Assembly (NCBI RefSeq): GCF_007991755.1
Contig: NZ_BJYY01000001.1
Span: 1 to 64,000 of the forward strand
Length of the DNA stretch: 64,000 nucleotides
From: Cellulomonas aerilata
Lineage (GTDB): Bacteria; Actinomycetota; Actinomycetes; Actinomycetales; Cellulomonadaceae
Direction of reading: 5' to 3'
The notes below the pieces were generated by a model, which saw only the letters and a list, made by a program, of their open reading frames with translations, did not search any database and was not told the origin of the DNA. Shown one piece after another: positions 1-9,115 of this stretch (position 1 is the first letter of the stretch; each line of letters begins with the position of its first letter). A program made the position numbers and the translations under genes.

Positions 1-1
1 G

Positions 2-280
2 TTCACCCGGGCCAGGCGGAATGCGATCATCGCCCGGGACCGGCATTGCCGGTTCCCCGGGTGCAGCGCACCGCCGACGTTGTCGGAATGTCACCACGTC
101 CGACACTGGGCGCGCGATCACGGCAGCACGAGCGTGGCGAACGGGATCCTGCTGTGCTGGCACCACCACGGGTACGTGCATGCGCGCGGGATCGAGATCC
201 ACCGGCAGGGCCCGCGGTGGGTGTTCACCGACGCCGCCGGACGCGAGCTGGACGACCCCTGCATCGACGACGGAGCCTGA
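2..280 (+). CDS. HNH endonuclease, C-terminal part (5' end outside window)
   Basis: The reading frame is open from base 2 to the TGA at 278-280, so this is the 3' end of a gene that begins before the window. It shows the zinc-supported HNH nuclease core: CRFPGC, then ECHHVRHW, then LLCWHHH. The paired Cys and His residues are those of the HNH module that ends DUF222/HNH proteins of actinobacteria. About 35 residues follow the last His triplet, as is usual there. These proteins occur in many copies in actinobacterial genomes and most have no known role. The family call is firm; the biological role and the N-terminal domain cannot be seen. The gene is convergent with the amidohydrolase gene, 19 bases away. 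Confidence 0.85.
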   Translation, partial: FTRARRNAIIARDRHCRFPGCSAPPTLSECHHVRHWARDHGSTSVANGILLCWHHHGYVHARGIEIHRQGPRWVFTDAAGRELDDPCIDDGA

Positions 281-299
281 CCGTCGCAGCACCCGTGCC

Positions 300-1853
300 T
301 CAGCGCCCGTGCGGCCCCCAGGTCCAGCGGCCACCCAGGAGCGTCCCGCTCACCGGCATCGCCCGCAGCGTCGCCGCGTCGGCCACGTGCGGGTCGACGT
401 CGACCACGACGAGGTCGGCACGGTCGCCGACCCGGGGCACCGCGCGGCCACCGGTGGAGGCGTCCAGCGCCTCCGTGACGGAGATCCGCTGCTCCGGGTG
501 CCACGGCTCACGCCCGTCCCGGGCGCGGTGCACGGCCGCCGCGATCGCCAGCCACGGGTCCAGCGGCGCGACCGGTGCGTCCGACCCCAGGGCCAGCGTC
601 ACGCCAGCGTCCAGCAGCGTGCGCAGCGCGAACGCGCGCCCGGTGCGGTTCGGCCACCACCGGTCGGCGACGTCGCGGTCGTCCATCGCGTGCTCGGGCT
701 GGACGCTCGCCACCACGCCGAGGGCGGCGAATCGCTGCGCGTCGCCGTCGAGCAGCAGCTGGGCGTGCTCCACCGACCCGCGCGCCCCGGTCGCGGCGAA
801 CGCGTCCAGCACCAGCCGGTTCGCCTCGTCGCCGATCGCGTGGATCGCGCACGCGAGGCCGTGCCGGTGCGCCTCGGCCATGAGCCGGACGAGGTCCGCC
901 GGTGCCACGGTCAGCAGGCCGTGGCCGTCTGCTCGGTCGCCGGCAGCGCCCGAGCGCCCGGGGTACGGGTCGCGGCAGAACGCGGTCCGCGTGTTCAGCG
1001 ACCCGTCGCTGATCACCTTGAGCGGCCCCAGCGTGACCAGCCCGCCGGTGCCGGGGACGACGTCGCCGGTTGCCAGGCCGCGCGCGACCGCTCCGTCGAG
1101 GTGGTCCGGCCAGACCCCCGCCGCGACCCGCAGCACGTCGGTACCGGTGGCGACCCGGCGCGTCCAGCTGCGCAGGGTGTCGTCGATCTCCAGGTCCACG
1201 ACCGTGGTGACGCCGCGCGCGGCGGCCGCGCGGGCGGCGTCGTCCACGAACGCGTCGAGGCGGTGGGCGGGCACGTGCTCGAGGTCGTTCATGAGCGGCA
1301 TCCACTCGTCCTCGCGCAGCAGCCCGGTCGGGTGCCCGGCACGACCCAGCCGCGACAGCGCCGGGGTGCTCAGCCAGGCGCTGTGCAGGTCGCCGGACAT
1401 CAGGAAGACCGCCGCGTCACCGTGCCCGGCGGCGCGCAGACCCTCGTCCAGCCGGCGTGCCGTCGGGGGCTCCGGCCACAGCCCGTCCCGGAACCCCATC
1501 CCCACCAGGACGCCGGCGCCGGAGCCGGAGGACCGCGCCCGCGCGTCGGCGGTCAGGCGGGCGACGGTGAGCGAGACCGCGTCCTCGACCGACCGGGCAC
1601 CGGAGAGGTCCAGCCGTCGCCGGGTCAGCGCCCACTGCGCCATGTGCACGTGCGCGTCACGCAGGCCGCGCAGCAGGGTCCGCCCGCCCAGCGCCACCCG
1701 GTCCGCGCCGGCCGTGCCCGGGGCACCGGCGAGACCGGCCCCGATCGCCGCGACGCGTCCGTCCCGCAGGAGCACGTCCACGGGCTCCCCCGACGGCGCA
1801 CCGACGAGCCGCGCGCCCGTGAGCAGCAGGGCAGGCACCGCCTCCGGCGTCAC
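300..1853 (-). CDS. amidohydrolase (YtcJ-like amidohydrolase_3 family)
   Basis: This is a 517-residue metal-dependent hydrolase of the amidohydrolase superfamily. It shows DAHVHM (metal-binding HxH) near the N terminus, GPLKVISDGSL (position of the bridging lysine), HAIGDEAN (third His) and GSDAP (catalytic Asp). The layout matches the YtcJ/N-substituted formamide deformylase branch; the substrate cannot be read from sequence. The GTG start at 1853 overlaps the TGA of the preceding flavin-fold gene in a GTGA, so translation is probably coupled and the enzyme is the last gene of the iron-uptake operon. No signal peptide is visible, so it should be cytoplasmic. Its presence in an iron operon is unexplained; breakdown of an amide-containing iron chelate is one guess. 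Confidence 0.88.
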   Translation of the reverse strand: MTPEAVPALLLTGARLVGAPSGEPVDVLLRDGRVAAIGAGLAGAPGTAGADRVALGGRTLLRGLRDAHVHMAQWALTRRRLDLSGARSVEDAVSLTVARLTADARARSSGSGAGVLVGMGFRDGLWPEPPTARRLDEGLRAAGHGDAAVFLMSGDLHSAWLSTPALSRLGRAGHPTGLLREDEWMPLMNDLEHVPAHRLDAFVDDAARAAAARGVTTVVDLEIDDTLRSWTRRVATGTDVLRVAAGVWPDHLDGAVARGLATGDVVPGTGGLVTLGPLKVISDGSLNTRTAFCRDPYPGRSGAAGDRADGHGLLTVAPADLVRLMAEAHRHGLACAIHAIGDEANRLVLDAFAATGARGSVEHAQLLLDGDAQRFAALGVVASVQPEHAMDDRDVADRWWPNRTGRAFALRTLLDAGVTLALGSDAPVAPLDPWLAIAAAVHRARDGREPWHPEQRISVTEALDASTGGRAVPRVGDRADLVVVDVDPHVADAATLRAMPVSGTLLGGRWTWGPHGR

Positions 1854-2470
1854 GCCCGTCCGGGTCCGTGCTCGGCGCGCATGCGGTCCGCCAGTGCGGG
1901 GTTGGCGTACTGCGGGTCGGCGTCCAGGGCGGCGATGACCCGCTGCACCACGTCGGCCGGCTTGTCCTGGCTGAGCTTGGCCTTGGCCTGGACGCGGGTG
2001 ATCCGCAGCCGGAAGCCGACGGCTCCTCGGGCGACCCGGCGGGCGTGGTCGGCGACGGGGTCGAGCCGCACGGGGTCCGCACGGACCCCCTCGTAGTGGT
2101 CGACCGTGTCGGACAGCACCCGGTACGTCTCCTCCGGCCCGAGCACCTCCGGCGTGCCGTACAGGTGCGCCGCGACGTAGTTCCACGTCGGCAGCGCCGG
2201 GGCGTACCCGTACCAGCCCGGCGAGACGTAGCCGTGCGGCCCGGCGACCAGCAGCAGCACCTCGTGGGTGCCGAGCGCGTGCTCGACGTCGTCCGGCCGG
2301 CCCAGGTGCCCCACGACGCTCAGGCCAGGCCCGTCCTCGAGCAGGACCGGGACGTGCGACGCGACGAGCCCGGTCGGCGGGTGGCTCACGAGCGTGGCCC
2401 AGCCGTGGGTGCGGACGAGGTCGCGCAGGGCGGCGTCGTCGTCGAGCCGGTAGACCGGGGTGTCGATCAC
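1850..2470 (-). CDS. FMN-binding split-barrel protein, PaiB/'negative transcriptional regulator' family
   Basis: The product has 206 residues and aligns over its whole length with the PaiB family. Recognisable segments are VSHPPTGLVASHVPVLLE near the start, the central PTWNYVAAHLYG motif, and VGFRLRITRVQAKAKLSQDK followed by a PADVV helix near the C terminus. Despite the family name no DNA-binding domain is visible; the fold is a flavin or haem-binding split barrel also used by pyridoxamine oxidases and HugZ-type haem oxygenases. The GTG start at 2470 overlaps the ATPase stop in GTGA, and its own stop overlaps the amidohydrolase start in the same way. Position behind iron-transport genes suggests a redox role in iron release; that is inference. 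Confidence 0.85.
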   Translation of the reverse strand: MIDTPVYRLDDDAALRDLVRTHGWATLVSHPPTGLVASHVPVLLEDGPGLSVVGHLGRPDDVEHALGTHEVLLLVAGPHGYVSPGWYGYAPALPTWNYVAAHLYGTPEVLGPEETYRVLSDTVDHYEGVRADPVRLDPVADHARRVARGAVGFRLRITRVQAKAKLSQDKPADVVQRVIAALDADPQYANPALADRMRAEHGPGRA

Positions 2471-3321
2471 GGCGAGGCCACCGGGCTCGGCGGGACCGGC
2501 AGGTCGGACGACGCCCGGGTGTGCGCACCCCGCCGGGCGGGCACGACCATCGGCGTGCCGGTCTCCGGGTCGGGCAGCACCCGGCACGCGAGCCCGAAGA
2601 CGTCGCGGATCCGCTCGGCGGTGACCACCTCGGCGGGGGCGCCCTGGGCGACGACCCGACCGTCCTTCATCGCGATGAGGTGGGTCGCGTAGCGGGACGC
2701 CTGGTTGAGGTCGTGCAGGACGGCGACCAGCGTCCGTCCCGCCTCGTGCAGCTCGGCGCACAGGTCCAGGACCTCGTGCTGGTGCGCGATGTCGAGGAAG
2801 GTCGTGGGCTCGTCCAGGAGCAGCAGGGGCGTCTCCTGCGCGAGGGACATGGCGAGCCAGACACGCTGGCGCTGCCCGCCGGACAGCTCGTCGACCGGTC
2901 GCCGCGCCAGGTCCGCGACACCGGTCGCCGCCATCGCGGCGGCGACGGCGCGGGCGTCGTCGGCCGACCACTGCCGCAGCAGCCGCTGGTACGGGAACCG
3001 GCCGCGGGAGACCAGGTCCTCCACGGTGATGGACGCCGGCGCGAGCGGGGACTGCGGCAGCAGCGCGAGCCTGCGCGCGACGTCCTTGCTGGCCAGGTCG
3101 AGGATGGGGCGGCCGTCGAGGAGCACGGCCCCGGCGCGCGGGGTGAGCGTGCGGGCCAGGGCGCGCAGCAGGGTGGACTTGCCGCACGCGTTCGGGCCGA
3201 CGATCACCGTGAACGAGCCGTCCGGGATGGTGACCGTCAGGCCGTCCACCACCACCCGGTCGTCGTAGGCCAGGCGCAGCCCCTGGGCGGAGAGCCGGTC
3301 CTGCGTGCCGTCGCCGCTCAC
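2467..3321 (-). CDS. iron-siderophore ABC transporter ATP-binding protein (FecE/FepC type)
   Basis: This 284-residue ATPase would power import of ferric siderophore through the two permeases encoded just upstream. It shows Walker A GPNACGKST, the Q-loop LLPQSP, the signature LSGGQRQRV, Walker B LLLLDEPTTFLD and the switch His in AVLHDLN. These motifs and the spacing are those of the FepC/FhuC group. A C-terminal extension rich in Pro and Ser follows residue 250. The GTG start at 3321 overlaps the permease stop in GTGA; longer in-frame upstream starts were rejected because they read into the permease gene in another frame. It acts as a dimer on the inner face of the membrane. Confidence 0.95.
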   Translation of the reverse strand: MSGDGTQDRLSAQGLRLAYDDRVVVDGLTVTIPDGSFTVIVGPNACGKSTLLRALARTLTPRAGAVLLDGRPILDLASKDVARRLALLPQSPLAPASITVEDLVSRGRFPYQRLLRQWSADDARAVAAAMAATGVADLARRPVDELSGGQRQRVWLAMSLAQETPLLLLDEPTTFLDIAHQHEVLDLCAELHEAGRTLVAVLHDLNQASRYATHLIAMKDGRVVAQGAPAEVVTAERIRDVFGLACRVLPDPETGTPMVVPARRGAHTRASSDLPVPPSPVASP

Positions 3322-4397
3322 ACCGTCCCCTTCCGCCACTCGCGCACGAGCAGGGCGGCCAGGTAGACGCCGCCCAGCGCCGCCGTGACGATACCCACCG
3401 GCAGCCGCACCGGGAGCGGCAGGTTCTGCGCGACGACGTCGGCGAGCACGAGCAGAGTGGCGCCGGTGAGGGCCGCGGCCGCCATGCCGGGGCCGGTGGA
3501 GCGCAGCAGGCGCCGCGCGATCTGCGGGGCCGCGAGCGCGACGAAGGTGATCGGGCCGCTCGCGGTGACGGCGGCCGTGGTGAGCAGCACCCCGACGACC
3601 ACGGCGGCCGCGCGGGTGCGACCGGGCCGCACGCCGAGGCCGGTGGCGGCGTCGTCGCCCATCTCCAGCAGCTGCAGCCGGGGTGACAGTGCGAGCGCGA
3701 GCGGCAGCAGCACGACGAGGGCGACGGCGACGAGGGTGACGTCCGCGACCCGGCGACCGTCCAGCCCGCCATGGAGCCACGCGTCGACCTGCTGGGCGTC
3801 GGCGAGGCGGGCCCGGCTGAGCGCGTACTGGACGAACGCGAGCGCCATCGCGGCGACGCCGATGCCGACGACCACCATGCGCAGCGGGGCCGTGGCACCG
3901 CCGCCCGCGCCGGCGACCACCGCCACGGTCGCCAGCACCGACCCGATCAGCGCGCCGACGGCGACCGGCACCACTCCGGGCCACACGAGCGCGGCGGCGG
4001 CCGCGCCCGCCGCCGCGCCCGCGCCGAGCCCGATGACGTCGGGGCTGCCGAGCGGGTTGCGGGTGACGCTCTGGAACACCGCCCCGGCGGCGCCCAGCGC
4101 GGCGCCGGCGGCCACGGCGACCCCCAGCCGCGGCAGCCGCAGGGCGGTTAGCACGGTGGTCTGGGCCCGGCTGCCGGTTCCGGCCAGGGCGGACGGCAGG
4201 TCCCCGATCGGCACGCCCAGGCGCCCGGCGGTCAGCGACAGGACCGCCCCGACGAGCAGGGCGACGACCAGGACGGCGACGCCGACGACGGCCCGGCCGC
4301 GCAGCGGGTGACCGGTCAGCGCGCGCCACCGGTCCGGCGACGCCGCGGGCGCGGGCAGGGTCGCCACGGTCGGCACGGCGGCGGGCGCCCGGCTCAC
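3318..4397 (-). CDS. iron-siderophore ABC transporter permease (FecCD family)
   Basis: A 359-residue polytopic membrane protein of the FecCD/BtuC family, expected to have about ten transmembrane helices. The diagnostic TRNPLGSPDVIGL segment lies near residue 115, in the cytoplasmic region after the second helices. Gly/Ala/Val-rich helices run to the C terminus, ending with a short basic tail. The first 30 residues are Pro/Ala-rich and cytoplasmic. The GTG start at 4397 overlaps the TGA of the first permease in GTGA, so the two permease subunits are translationally coupled, as expected for a heterodimer. The usual family length is about 330-350. Confidence 0.95.
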   Translation of the reverse strand: MSRAPAAVPTVATLPAPAASPDRWRALTGHPLRGRAVVGVAVLVVALLVGAVLSLTAGRLGVPIGDLPSALAGTGSRAQTTVLTALRLPRLGVAVAAGAALGAAGAVFQSVTRNPLGSPDVIGLGAGAAAGAAAAALVWPGVVPVAVGALIGSVLATVAVVAGAGGGATAPLRMVVVGIGVAAMALAFVQYALSRARLADAQQVDAWLHGGLDGRRVADVTLVAVALVVLLPLALALSPRLQLLEMGDDAATGLGVRPGRTRAAAVVVGVLLTTAAVTASGPITFVALAAPQIARRLLRSTGPGMAAAALTGATLLVLADVVAQNLPLPVRLPVGIVTAALGGVYLAALLVREWRKGTV

Positions 4398-5449
4398 AGC
4401 GCCGCCACCGAGCGCCGGCGGATGACCGCGACGAGCACCGGGGCGCCGAGGAACGCGGTCACCACGCCGACCATCAGCTCGGCGGGTCGCACCACGACCC
4501 GGCCGAGCACGTCGGCGAGCAGCACGAGCAGGGGCCCGGCCAGCACGCAGTACGGCAGCTGCCAGCGGAAGTCGGGGCCGGTGAACGCGCGCACGACGTG
4601 CGGCACCGCGAGGCCGACGAACGCGATGGGCCCCACCGCCGCGGTCGCGGCGGCGGCGAGCAGCGCCGCGGTCGCCCCGCCGAGGACCCGGGTGCGCAGG
4701 GTCGCCACGCCGAGCGCCGTGGCGCTCTCCTCACCGAGCGCCAGGCCGTTGAGCGAGCGGGCCAGGGCGAGCGCCACGACCAGCCCGGCGACGACGAACG
4801 GGGCGATCGCGGTCGCCACCTCCGGATCGCGCCCGGCGAACGAGCCGACGGCCCACTCGCGGTAGTCGACGAAGACCGTGGGCAGGGACAGCGACACCGC
4901 CCCGACGTACGCCTGCAGCGCCGCGCCCACCGCGGCACCGGCCAGGACGAGCCGCACCGGTGTCGAGCCCCGTCCCGCCGACCCGACGACGTAGACGACC
5001 ACCGCGGCCAGCAGGGCGCCCGGCAGCGCCGCCCACACCTGCCGCGTCGTCGACCCGGCGCCGAGCAGCGCGGTCACGGTCACCACCGACGCGGCGGCGC
5101 CGGCGTTGATCCCGAGCAGACCCGGGTCACCGAGCGGGTTGCGGGTCAGGCCCTGGATGAGCGCCCCGGACACCGCCAGCGCGCTGCCGACCAGGAGCCC
5201 GAGGACCGTCCGCGGCACCCGGCCGGCGACGACGGCGCTCGCGTACGTCCCGTCGGGGTCGAACAGGCCCGCCCACACGTCGCCGAGCGGGACGCTGCGC
5301 GCCCCGACGGCCAGGCTCAGACCCACCGCCAGCACGAGCGCGGCCAGCGTCACCGCGAGCCCGACGCCGAGCCGCCCGCCACGGCGCCGCCGGCCGGGGA
5401 CCACGGTCGTGGCACCGGCCGGCGGCGGTGTGGCCGTCGTCGTCGTCAT
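4394..5449 (-). CDS. iron-siderophore ABC transporter permease (FecCD family)
   Basis: This 351-residue membrane protein is the second FecCD-type permease subunit. It carries the TRNPLGDPGLLGINAG signature around residue 108 and GPIAFVGLAVPHVVR, the family's coupling-helix region, near residue 275. The ATG start at 5449 lies 31 bases after the stop of the binding-protein gene. The N-terminal 25 residues are Thr/Pro/Arg-rich, followed by the first membrane helix. With the partner permease, the ATPase and the lipoprotein it forms a complete importer of ferric siderophore. Whether the siderophore is a hydroxamate or a catecholate type cannot be told. Confidence 0.95.
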   Translation of the reverse strand: MTTTTATPPPAGATTVVPGRRRRGGRLGVGLAVTLAALVLAVGLSLAVGARSVPLGDVWAGLFDPDGTYASAVVAGRVPRTVLGLLVGSALAVSGALIQGLTRNPLGDPGLLGINAGAAASVVTVTALLGAGSTTRQVWAALPGALLAAVVVYVVGSAGRGSTPVRLVLAGAAVGAALQAYVGAVSLSLPTVFVDYREWAVGSFAGRDPEVATAIAPFVVAGLVVALALARSLNGLALGEESATALGVATLRTRVLGGATAALLAAAATAAVGPIAFVGLAVPHVVRAFTGPDFRWQLPYCVLAGPLLVLLADVLGRVVVRPAELMVGVVTAFLGAPVLVAVIRRRSVAAL

Positions 5450-5480
5450 GGCAGGGACGGGTGGGCTCGGGCGAGGTCGG

Positions 5481-6548
5481 TCAGGCCTTCGCCGCGGCTT
5501 CGGCGACGAGCGGGACGTACCGGTCGATCGCCCACGGCACCGACAGCGGCGTGACGACGGTCGTCGCGGCGGCGAGCTGGCGGTCGACCATCGGCAGGTA
5601 GGAGCCGCGCTGGACCGCCGGGATCTGGGCGAAGAGCGGCTGGGACTCGGCGGCCGCCTGCTCCTCGGGGCTGTTGTACCAGCTGATCAGGACGTCGACG
5701 TCGTCCAGCACGTCGGCGTTCTCCAGGCTGATGGAGGCGTAGAAGCTGCCCTCGGGGATCTCCAGGGCGGCGACCGACGGGGCCAGCTCCATGCCGAGGC
5801 TGGTGAGGAACGAGACGCGTGCGTCGGTCTCGGGGTAGAAGGCCAGCTGCCCGGGCTCGCCGATGTAGGCGTAGGCGAAGGTCTTGCCGGCCAGGTCGCC
5901 GTTCTCGGCGCCGGCGCCCGTGATCATGTCCTCCACCGAGGCGACGAGCTCGGCGGCCTCGTCGGGCTTGCCCAGCGCCTGCCCGGTGAGGTCGATGACC
6001 TCCTGCCAGGTGCTGATCCACGGCCCGTCCGGGTAGGCGACCACGGGGGCGAAGGCGGAGAGCTGGTCGTAGACGCCCTGGTCCAGCCCGGACAGCGGCG
6101 CGAGGACGACGTCCGGCTCCATCTCCACGATGGCCTCGACGTCGACCGTGGGCAGGTCCGCGTAGGTGGTCGGCAGGTCGCCGCCGTCGTCCTCGACGGC
6201 CTCGCGGAACCACGGCTGGTAGCCCTCGGCGTCGCCGGACCACGCGTCGGTCGGGATGCCGACCGGGGTGACGCCGAGGGCGACCGCGGCGTCCTGCGCG
6301 GCCCACCCGACGGTGACGACCCGCTGCGGCGCCTCCTCGATCGTGGCCTCGCCCAGCGCGCTGTCGATGGTGACCGGGAAGGCGCCCTCGGAGGCCGACC
6401 CGGTGGACGACCCGGTGGACGGGCTGCCGGACGCCTCGGGCGCCCCGGCGTCGCTGCCGCCGCCGCAGGCGGCCAGGGTCAGGACGGCGCCGGCGGCCGC
6501 GAGGGTGCCGAGCAGCCGGCGCGGGGAGGTGACGGGTCGTGCGCGCAC
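5481..6548 (-). CDS. iron-siderophore substrate-binding lipoprotein
   Basis: This 355-residue protein is the extracellular binding component of the importer. Residues 1-27 form a lipoprotein signal: basic SPRR, a hydrophobic stretch, then the lipobox LAAC. A Ser/Gly/Ala linker of about 25 residues follows, then a Peripla_BP_2 fold with RVVTVGWAAQDAAVALG and VLAPLSGLDQGVYDQLSAFAPVV. I chose the GTG at 6548 rather than the longer start at 6617 because GGAG lies five bases upstream and the signal peptide then begins properly. It is first in the operon and follows the iron box, as is usual for IdeR-controlled uptake genes. Confidence 0.93.
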   Translation of the reverse strand: MRARPVTSPRRLLGTLAAAGAVLTLAACGGGSDAGAPEASGSPSTGSSTGSASEGAFPVTIDSALGEATIEEAPQRVVTVGWAAQDAAVALGVTPVGIPTDAWSGDAEGYQPWFREAVEDDGGDLPTTYADLPTVDVEAIVEMEPDVVLAPLSGLDQGVYDQLSAFAPVVAYPDGPWISTWQEVIDLTGQALGKPDEAAELVASVEDMITGAGAENGDLAGKTFAYAYIGEPGQLAFYPETDARVSFLTSLGMELAPSVAALEIPEGSFYASISLENADVLDDVDVLISWYNSPEEQAAAESQPLFAQIPAVQRGSYLPMVDRQLAAATTVVTPLSVPWAIDRYVPLVAEAAAKA

Positions 6549-6632
6549 GGGGGCTCCACTCAGATCGGGTGGACGGCGGGGCCGCCACCGGGGAAGGGTC
6601 GACCGCTCGCGGCTCACGCAGGTCGGTCGGCT

Positions 6633-6651
6633 GAAGCCAAGGCTAACCTAA
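6633..6651 (-). promoter_or_regulatory. IdeR/DtxR-type iron box
   Basis: Read on the minus strand this site begins TTAGGTTAGCC. It matches 14 of 19 positions of the DtxR/IdeR consensus TTAGGTTAGCCTAACCTAA, with the left half-site perfect and the right half degraded. It lies 85 bases upstream of the binding-protein start, facing the operon. In known actinobacteria Fe(II)-loaded IdeR/DtxR binds such sites and shuts off uptake genes when iron is plentiful. No IdeR gene is in the window. Confidence 0.8.
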
Positions 6652-6712
6652 GTCCGGACGCCGACCGGCTCCCGGCCGGCTCGCCACCAGCCGTCCCCGT
6701 GCGACCGAGGTG

Positions 6713-7663
6713 TCAGGTCAGCGGCGCCCCGGTGAGGCGCTCGTAGGCCTCGAGGTAGCGGTCGCGGGTGCGTTCCACGACGTCGTCGGGCAGGGGCGGC
6801 GGCGGCTCGTCGGAGGTCCGGTCCCACCCCGAGGCGGCGGACGTCAACCAGTCCCGGACGTACTGCTTGTCGAAGCTCTCCTGCGGACGACCCGGCTGCC
6901 ACGCGTCCGCCGGCCAGAACCGCGAGGAGTCCGGGGTCAGCACCTCGTCGCCGAGCACGACCGTCCCAGCGCCCCCCAGGCCCGCGGGCGCGGTCCCGAA
7001 CTCGAGCTTGGTGTCCGCGAGGATGACGCCCCGCTCGCGGGCGATCGCCTCGGCCCGCGTGTAGACGGCCAGCGTGAGGTCGCGCAGCCGCTCGGCGGCG
7101 TCGGCGCCGATCTGCGCGGCCACGACGTCGAAGGAGACGTTCTCGTCGTGCTCGCCGACCGCGGCCTTCGTGGCCGGGGTGAACAGCGGGTGCGGCAGCC
7201 GGGAGCCGTCGACGAGACCCGGCTCGAGCGGGATGCCGCAGACCTCGCCGGTCGTGCGGTACTCGGCCAGCCCGGACCCGGTGAGGTACCCGCGGGCGAC
7301 GCACTCCACCGGGTACATGTCCAGCCGCCGGCACACCATGGCGCGGCCGGCGACGGCGTCGGGCACGCCGTGCGGCCCGCGGTCGGCGGTCACGACGTGG
7401 TGGGGGACGAGGTCGGCGAGCTGCTCGAACCACCACAGGCTGAGCTGGGTGAGCACGGTGCCCTTGCCGGGGACCGGCGTGGGGAGCACGTGGTCGTACG
7501 CGCTGATCCGGTCGCTGGCCACCACGAGGACGACGTCCCCGGCCGGGTGGTCGCCGTCCGGCAGGTACAGGTCGCGGACCTTGCCGGCGTAGGTGTGCCG
7601 CCAGCCCGGCAGGTCCGGTGCGCCGTGCGCCGCCTGCCCGGGGCCGGGGAGCCCGGCGCTCAT
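6713..7663 (-). CDS. purC: phosphoribosylaminoimidazole-succinocarboxamide synthase (SAICAR synthase)
   Basis: PurC joins CAIR and aspartate using ATP in purine biosynthesis. The 316-residue protein shows the N-terminal GKVRDLY motif, SDRISAYD, the [11 protein letters not shown] strand and the [10 protein letters not shown] segment of the active site. It is longer than E. coli PurC (about 240) but matches the longer type found in actinobacteria and yeast. The ATG at 7663 overlaps the TGA of purD in ATGA, so purD and purC are coupled. The gene ends near the promoter region of the iron operon, about 60 bases from the iron box. Confidence 0.97.
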   Translation of the reverse strand: MSAGLPGPGQAAHGAPDLPGWRHTYAGKVRDLYLPDGDHPAGDVVLVVASDRISAYDHVLPTPVPGKGTVLTQLSLWWFEQLADLVPHHVVTADRGPHGVPDAVAGRAMVCRRLDMYPVECVARGYLTGSGLAEYRTTGEVCGIPLEPGLVDGSRLPHPLFTPATKAAVGEHDENVSFDVVAAQIGADAAERLRDLTLAVYTRAEAIARERGVILADTKLEFGTAPAGLGGAGTVVLGDEVLTPDSSRFWPADAWQPGRPQESFDKQYVRDWLTSAASGWDRTSDEPPPPLPDDVVERTRDRYLEAYERLTGAPLT

Positions 7664-9036
7664 GCCGTCACCGTGCCCGACGCCGTGCCGGTCGCCGTGC
7701 CGGTCGCCGTGCCCGACGCCGTGCCCGACGCCGTGCCCGACGCCGTGCCGGCCGACGTGCCCGACGACGTGCCCGCGACGGCGAGCGCGATGTCGGTGCG
7801 GTGGTGGGAGCCGGGCAGGTCCAGGCGCTCCACCCCCGCGTAGGCCGCCGCCCGCGCCGCCGGCAGGTCCGGCCCGACCCCCACCACGGACAGCACCCGC
7901 CCGCCCGAGGCGACCAGGGCACCGTCGTCGGCCAGGGACGTCCCGGCGTGCAGCACCTGGGCGCCGGTCGCCTCGGCGGCGTCCACCCCGGTGATCCGGT
8001 CGCCGGCACGGACGGCGCCGGGGTAGCCGTGCGCGGCGACCACGACGGTCACGGCCGCGTCGTCGCGCCAGCGCAGCGGCGGCAGGTCGGCGAGCCGGCC
8101 GGTGGCGGCGGCGTGCAGCACGCCGGCGAGCGGGGTGACCAGCCGGGCGAGCACCACCTGGGTCTCCGGGTCACCGAAGCGGGCGTTGAACTCCACCACG
8201 CGCAGGCCGCGCCCGGTCAGCGCGAGGCCGACGTACAGGACGCCGGTGAAGGGCGAGCCGCGTCTGGCCATCTCCTCGACCGTGGGCTCGGCGATACGGG
8301 ACACCACCTCGTCCACGAGCCCGGGCGGCGCCCACGGCAGCGGGCTGTAGGCGCCCATGCCGCCGGTGTTCGGTCCCCGGTCACCGTCCAGCGCGCGCTT
8401 GAAGTCCTGGGCGGGGGCGAGCGGGACGACGGTGACCCCGTCGGTCAGGCAGAACAGGGAGACCTCGGGGCCGTCGAGGTACTCCTCGACCACGACCGTG
8501 CCGGGCCGCCCGGCGCCGCCGCGCAGGCAGGCCCGGGCGTGGTCGAGCGCTGCGGCCCGGTCGTCGGTGACCACGACCCCCTTGCCGGCCGCCAGCCCGT
8601 CGTCCTTGACGACGTAGGGGGCGCCGAACGCGTCGAGCGCCGACTCGACCTCCTCGACGGTCGTGCACACGTGCGCCATCGCGGTGGGCACCCCGGCGGC
8701 GGCCATGACGTCCTTGGCGAACGCCTTCGACCCCTCCAGGCCGGCCGCCTCGGCGCCGGGGCCGAAGACGGCGATCCCGGCCTCGCGGACGGCGTCCGCC
8801 ACGCCCGCCACCAGCGGTGCCTCCGGGCCGACGACGACGAGGTCCACCCCGAGGGACGACGCCAGCCCCGCGACCGCGGCTGGGTCGACCGGGTCGACGG
8901 CGTGCAGCGTGGCCAGGGCGGCGATCCCGGGGTTCCCGGGGGCCGCGTGCAGCTCGTGCGGCCCGTCGGTCCCTGCGGCGAGCGCGCGGACGAGGGCGTG
9001 CTCACGGGCACCGGTTCCGATGACGAGGATCCTCAC
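7660..9036 (-). CDS. purD: phosphoribosylamine-glycine ligase (GAR synthetase)
   Basis: PurD ligates glycine to phosphoribosylamine with ATP, the second step of purine synthesis. It begins [14 protein letters not shown], then carries the ATP-grasp core: [42 protein letters not shown] and [11 protein letters not shown]. The GTG at 9036 gives the exact family N terminus. The 458-residue product is about 35 residues longer than the family because the C terminus, after residue 420, is a run of Gly-Thr-Ala/Ser repeats unlike the rest of the enzyme. The catalytic domains are complete, so activity is expected. It is translationally coupled to purC. Confidence 0.96.
   Translation of the reverse strand: MRILVIGTGAREHALVRALAAGTDGPHELHAAPGNPGIAALATLHAVDPVDPAAVAGLASSLGVDLVVVGPEAPLVAGVADAVREAGIAVFGPGAEAAGLEGSKAFAKDVMAAAGVPTAMAHVCTTVEEVESALDAFGAPYVVKDDGLAAGKGVVVTDDRAAALDHARACLRGGAGRPGTVVVEEYLDGPEVSLFCLTDGVTVVPLAPAQDFKRALDGDRGPNTGGMGAYSPLPWAPPGLVDEVVSRIAEPTVEEMARRGSPFTGVLYVGLALTGRGLRVVEFNARFGDPETQVVLARLVTPLAGVLHAAATGRLADLPPLRWRDDAAVTVVVAAHGYPGAVRAGDRITGVDAAEATGAQVLHAGTSLADDGALVASGGRVLSVVGVGPDLPAARAAAYAGVERLDLPGSHHRTDIALAVAGTSSGTSAGTASGTASGTASGTATGTATGTASGTVTA
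7668..7785 (-). repeat. 6/12-bp tandem repeat encoding a Gly-Thr-rich tail of PurD
   Basis: On the plus strand the stretch is built from GACGCCGTGCCC and close variants (GTCGCCGTGCCG, GACGACGTGCCC), repeated about nine times with a 12-base period made of two related hexamers. On the minus strand it encodes [12 protein letters not shown] units at the end of PurD. The copies are near-identical at DNA level, which suggests recent slippage rather than old coding conservation. Confidence 0.9.
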
Positions 9037-9115
9037 GGCTCGTGAGCGTAGTGCGCGCCGCCACGGCGGTCCGGGGCCGTCCGGGACGCGGCCGGTGGGC
9101 CGGGATACTGGACGC

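Noticed and set aside
6548-6617. Longer binding-protein start at 6617
   Set aside because: It would place 23 polar, basic residues before the lipoprotein signal, while the GTG at 6548 has GGAG at correct spacing.
7668-7785. CRISPR-like array of 12-base repeats
   Set aside because: Units are tandem with no unique spacers, and encode the PurD tail. No cas genes are present anywhere in the window.
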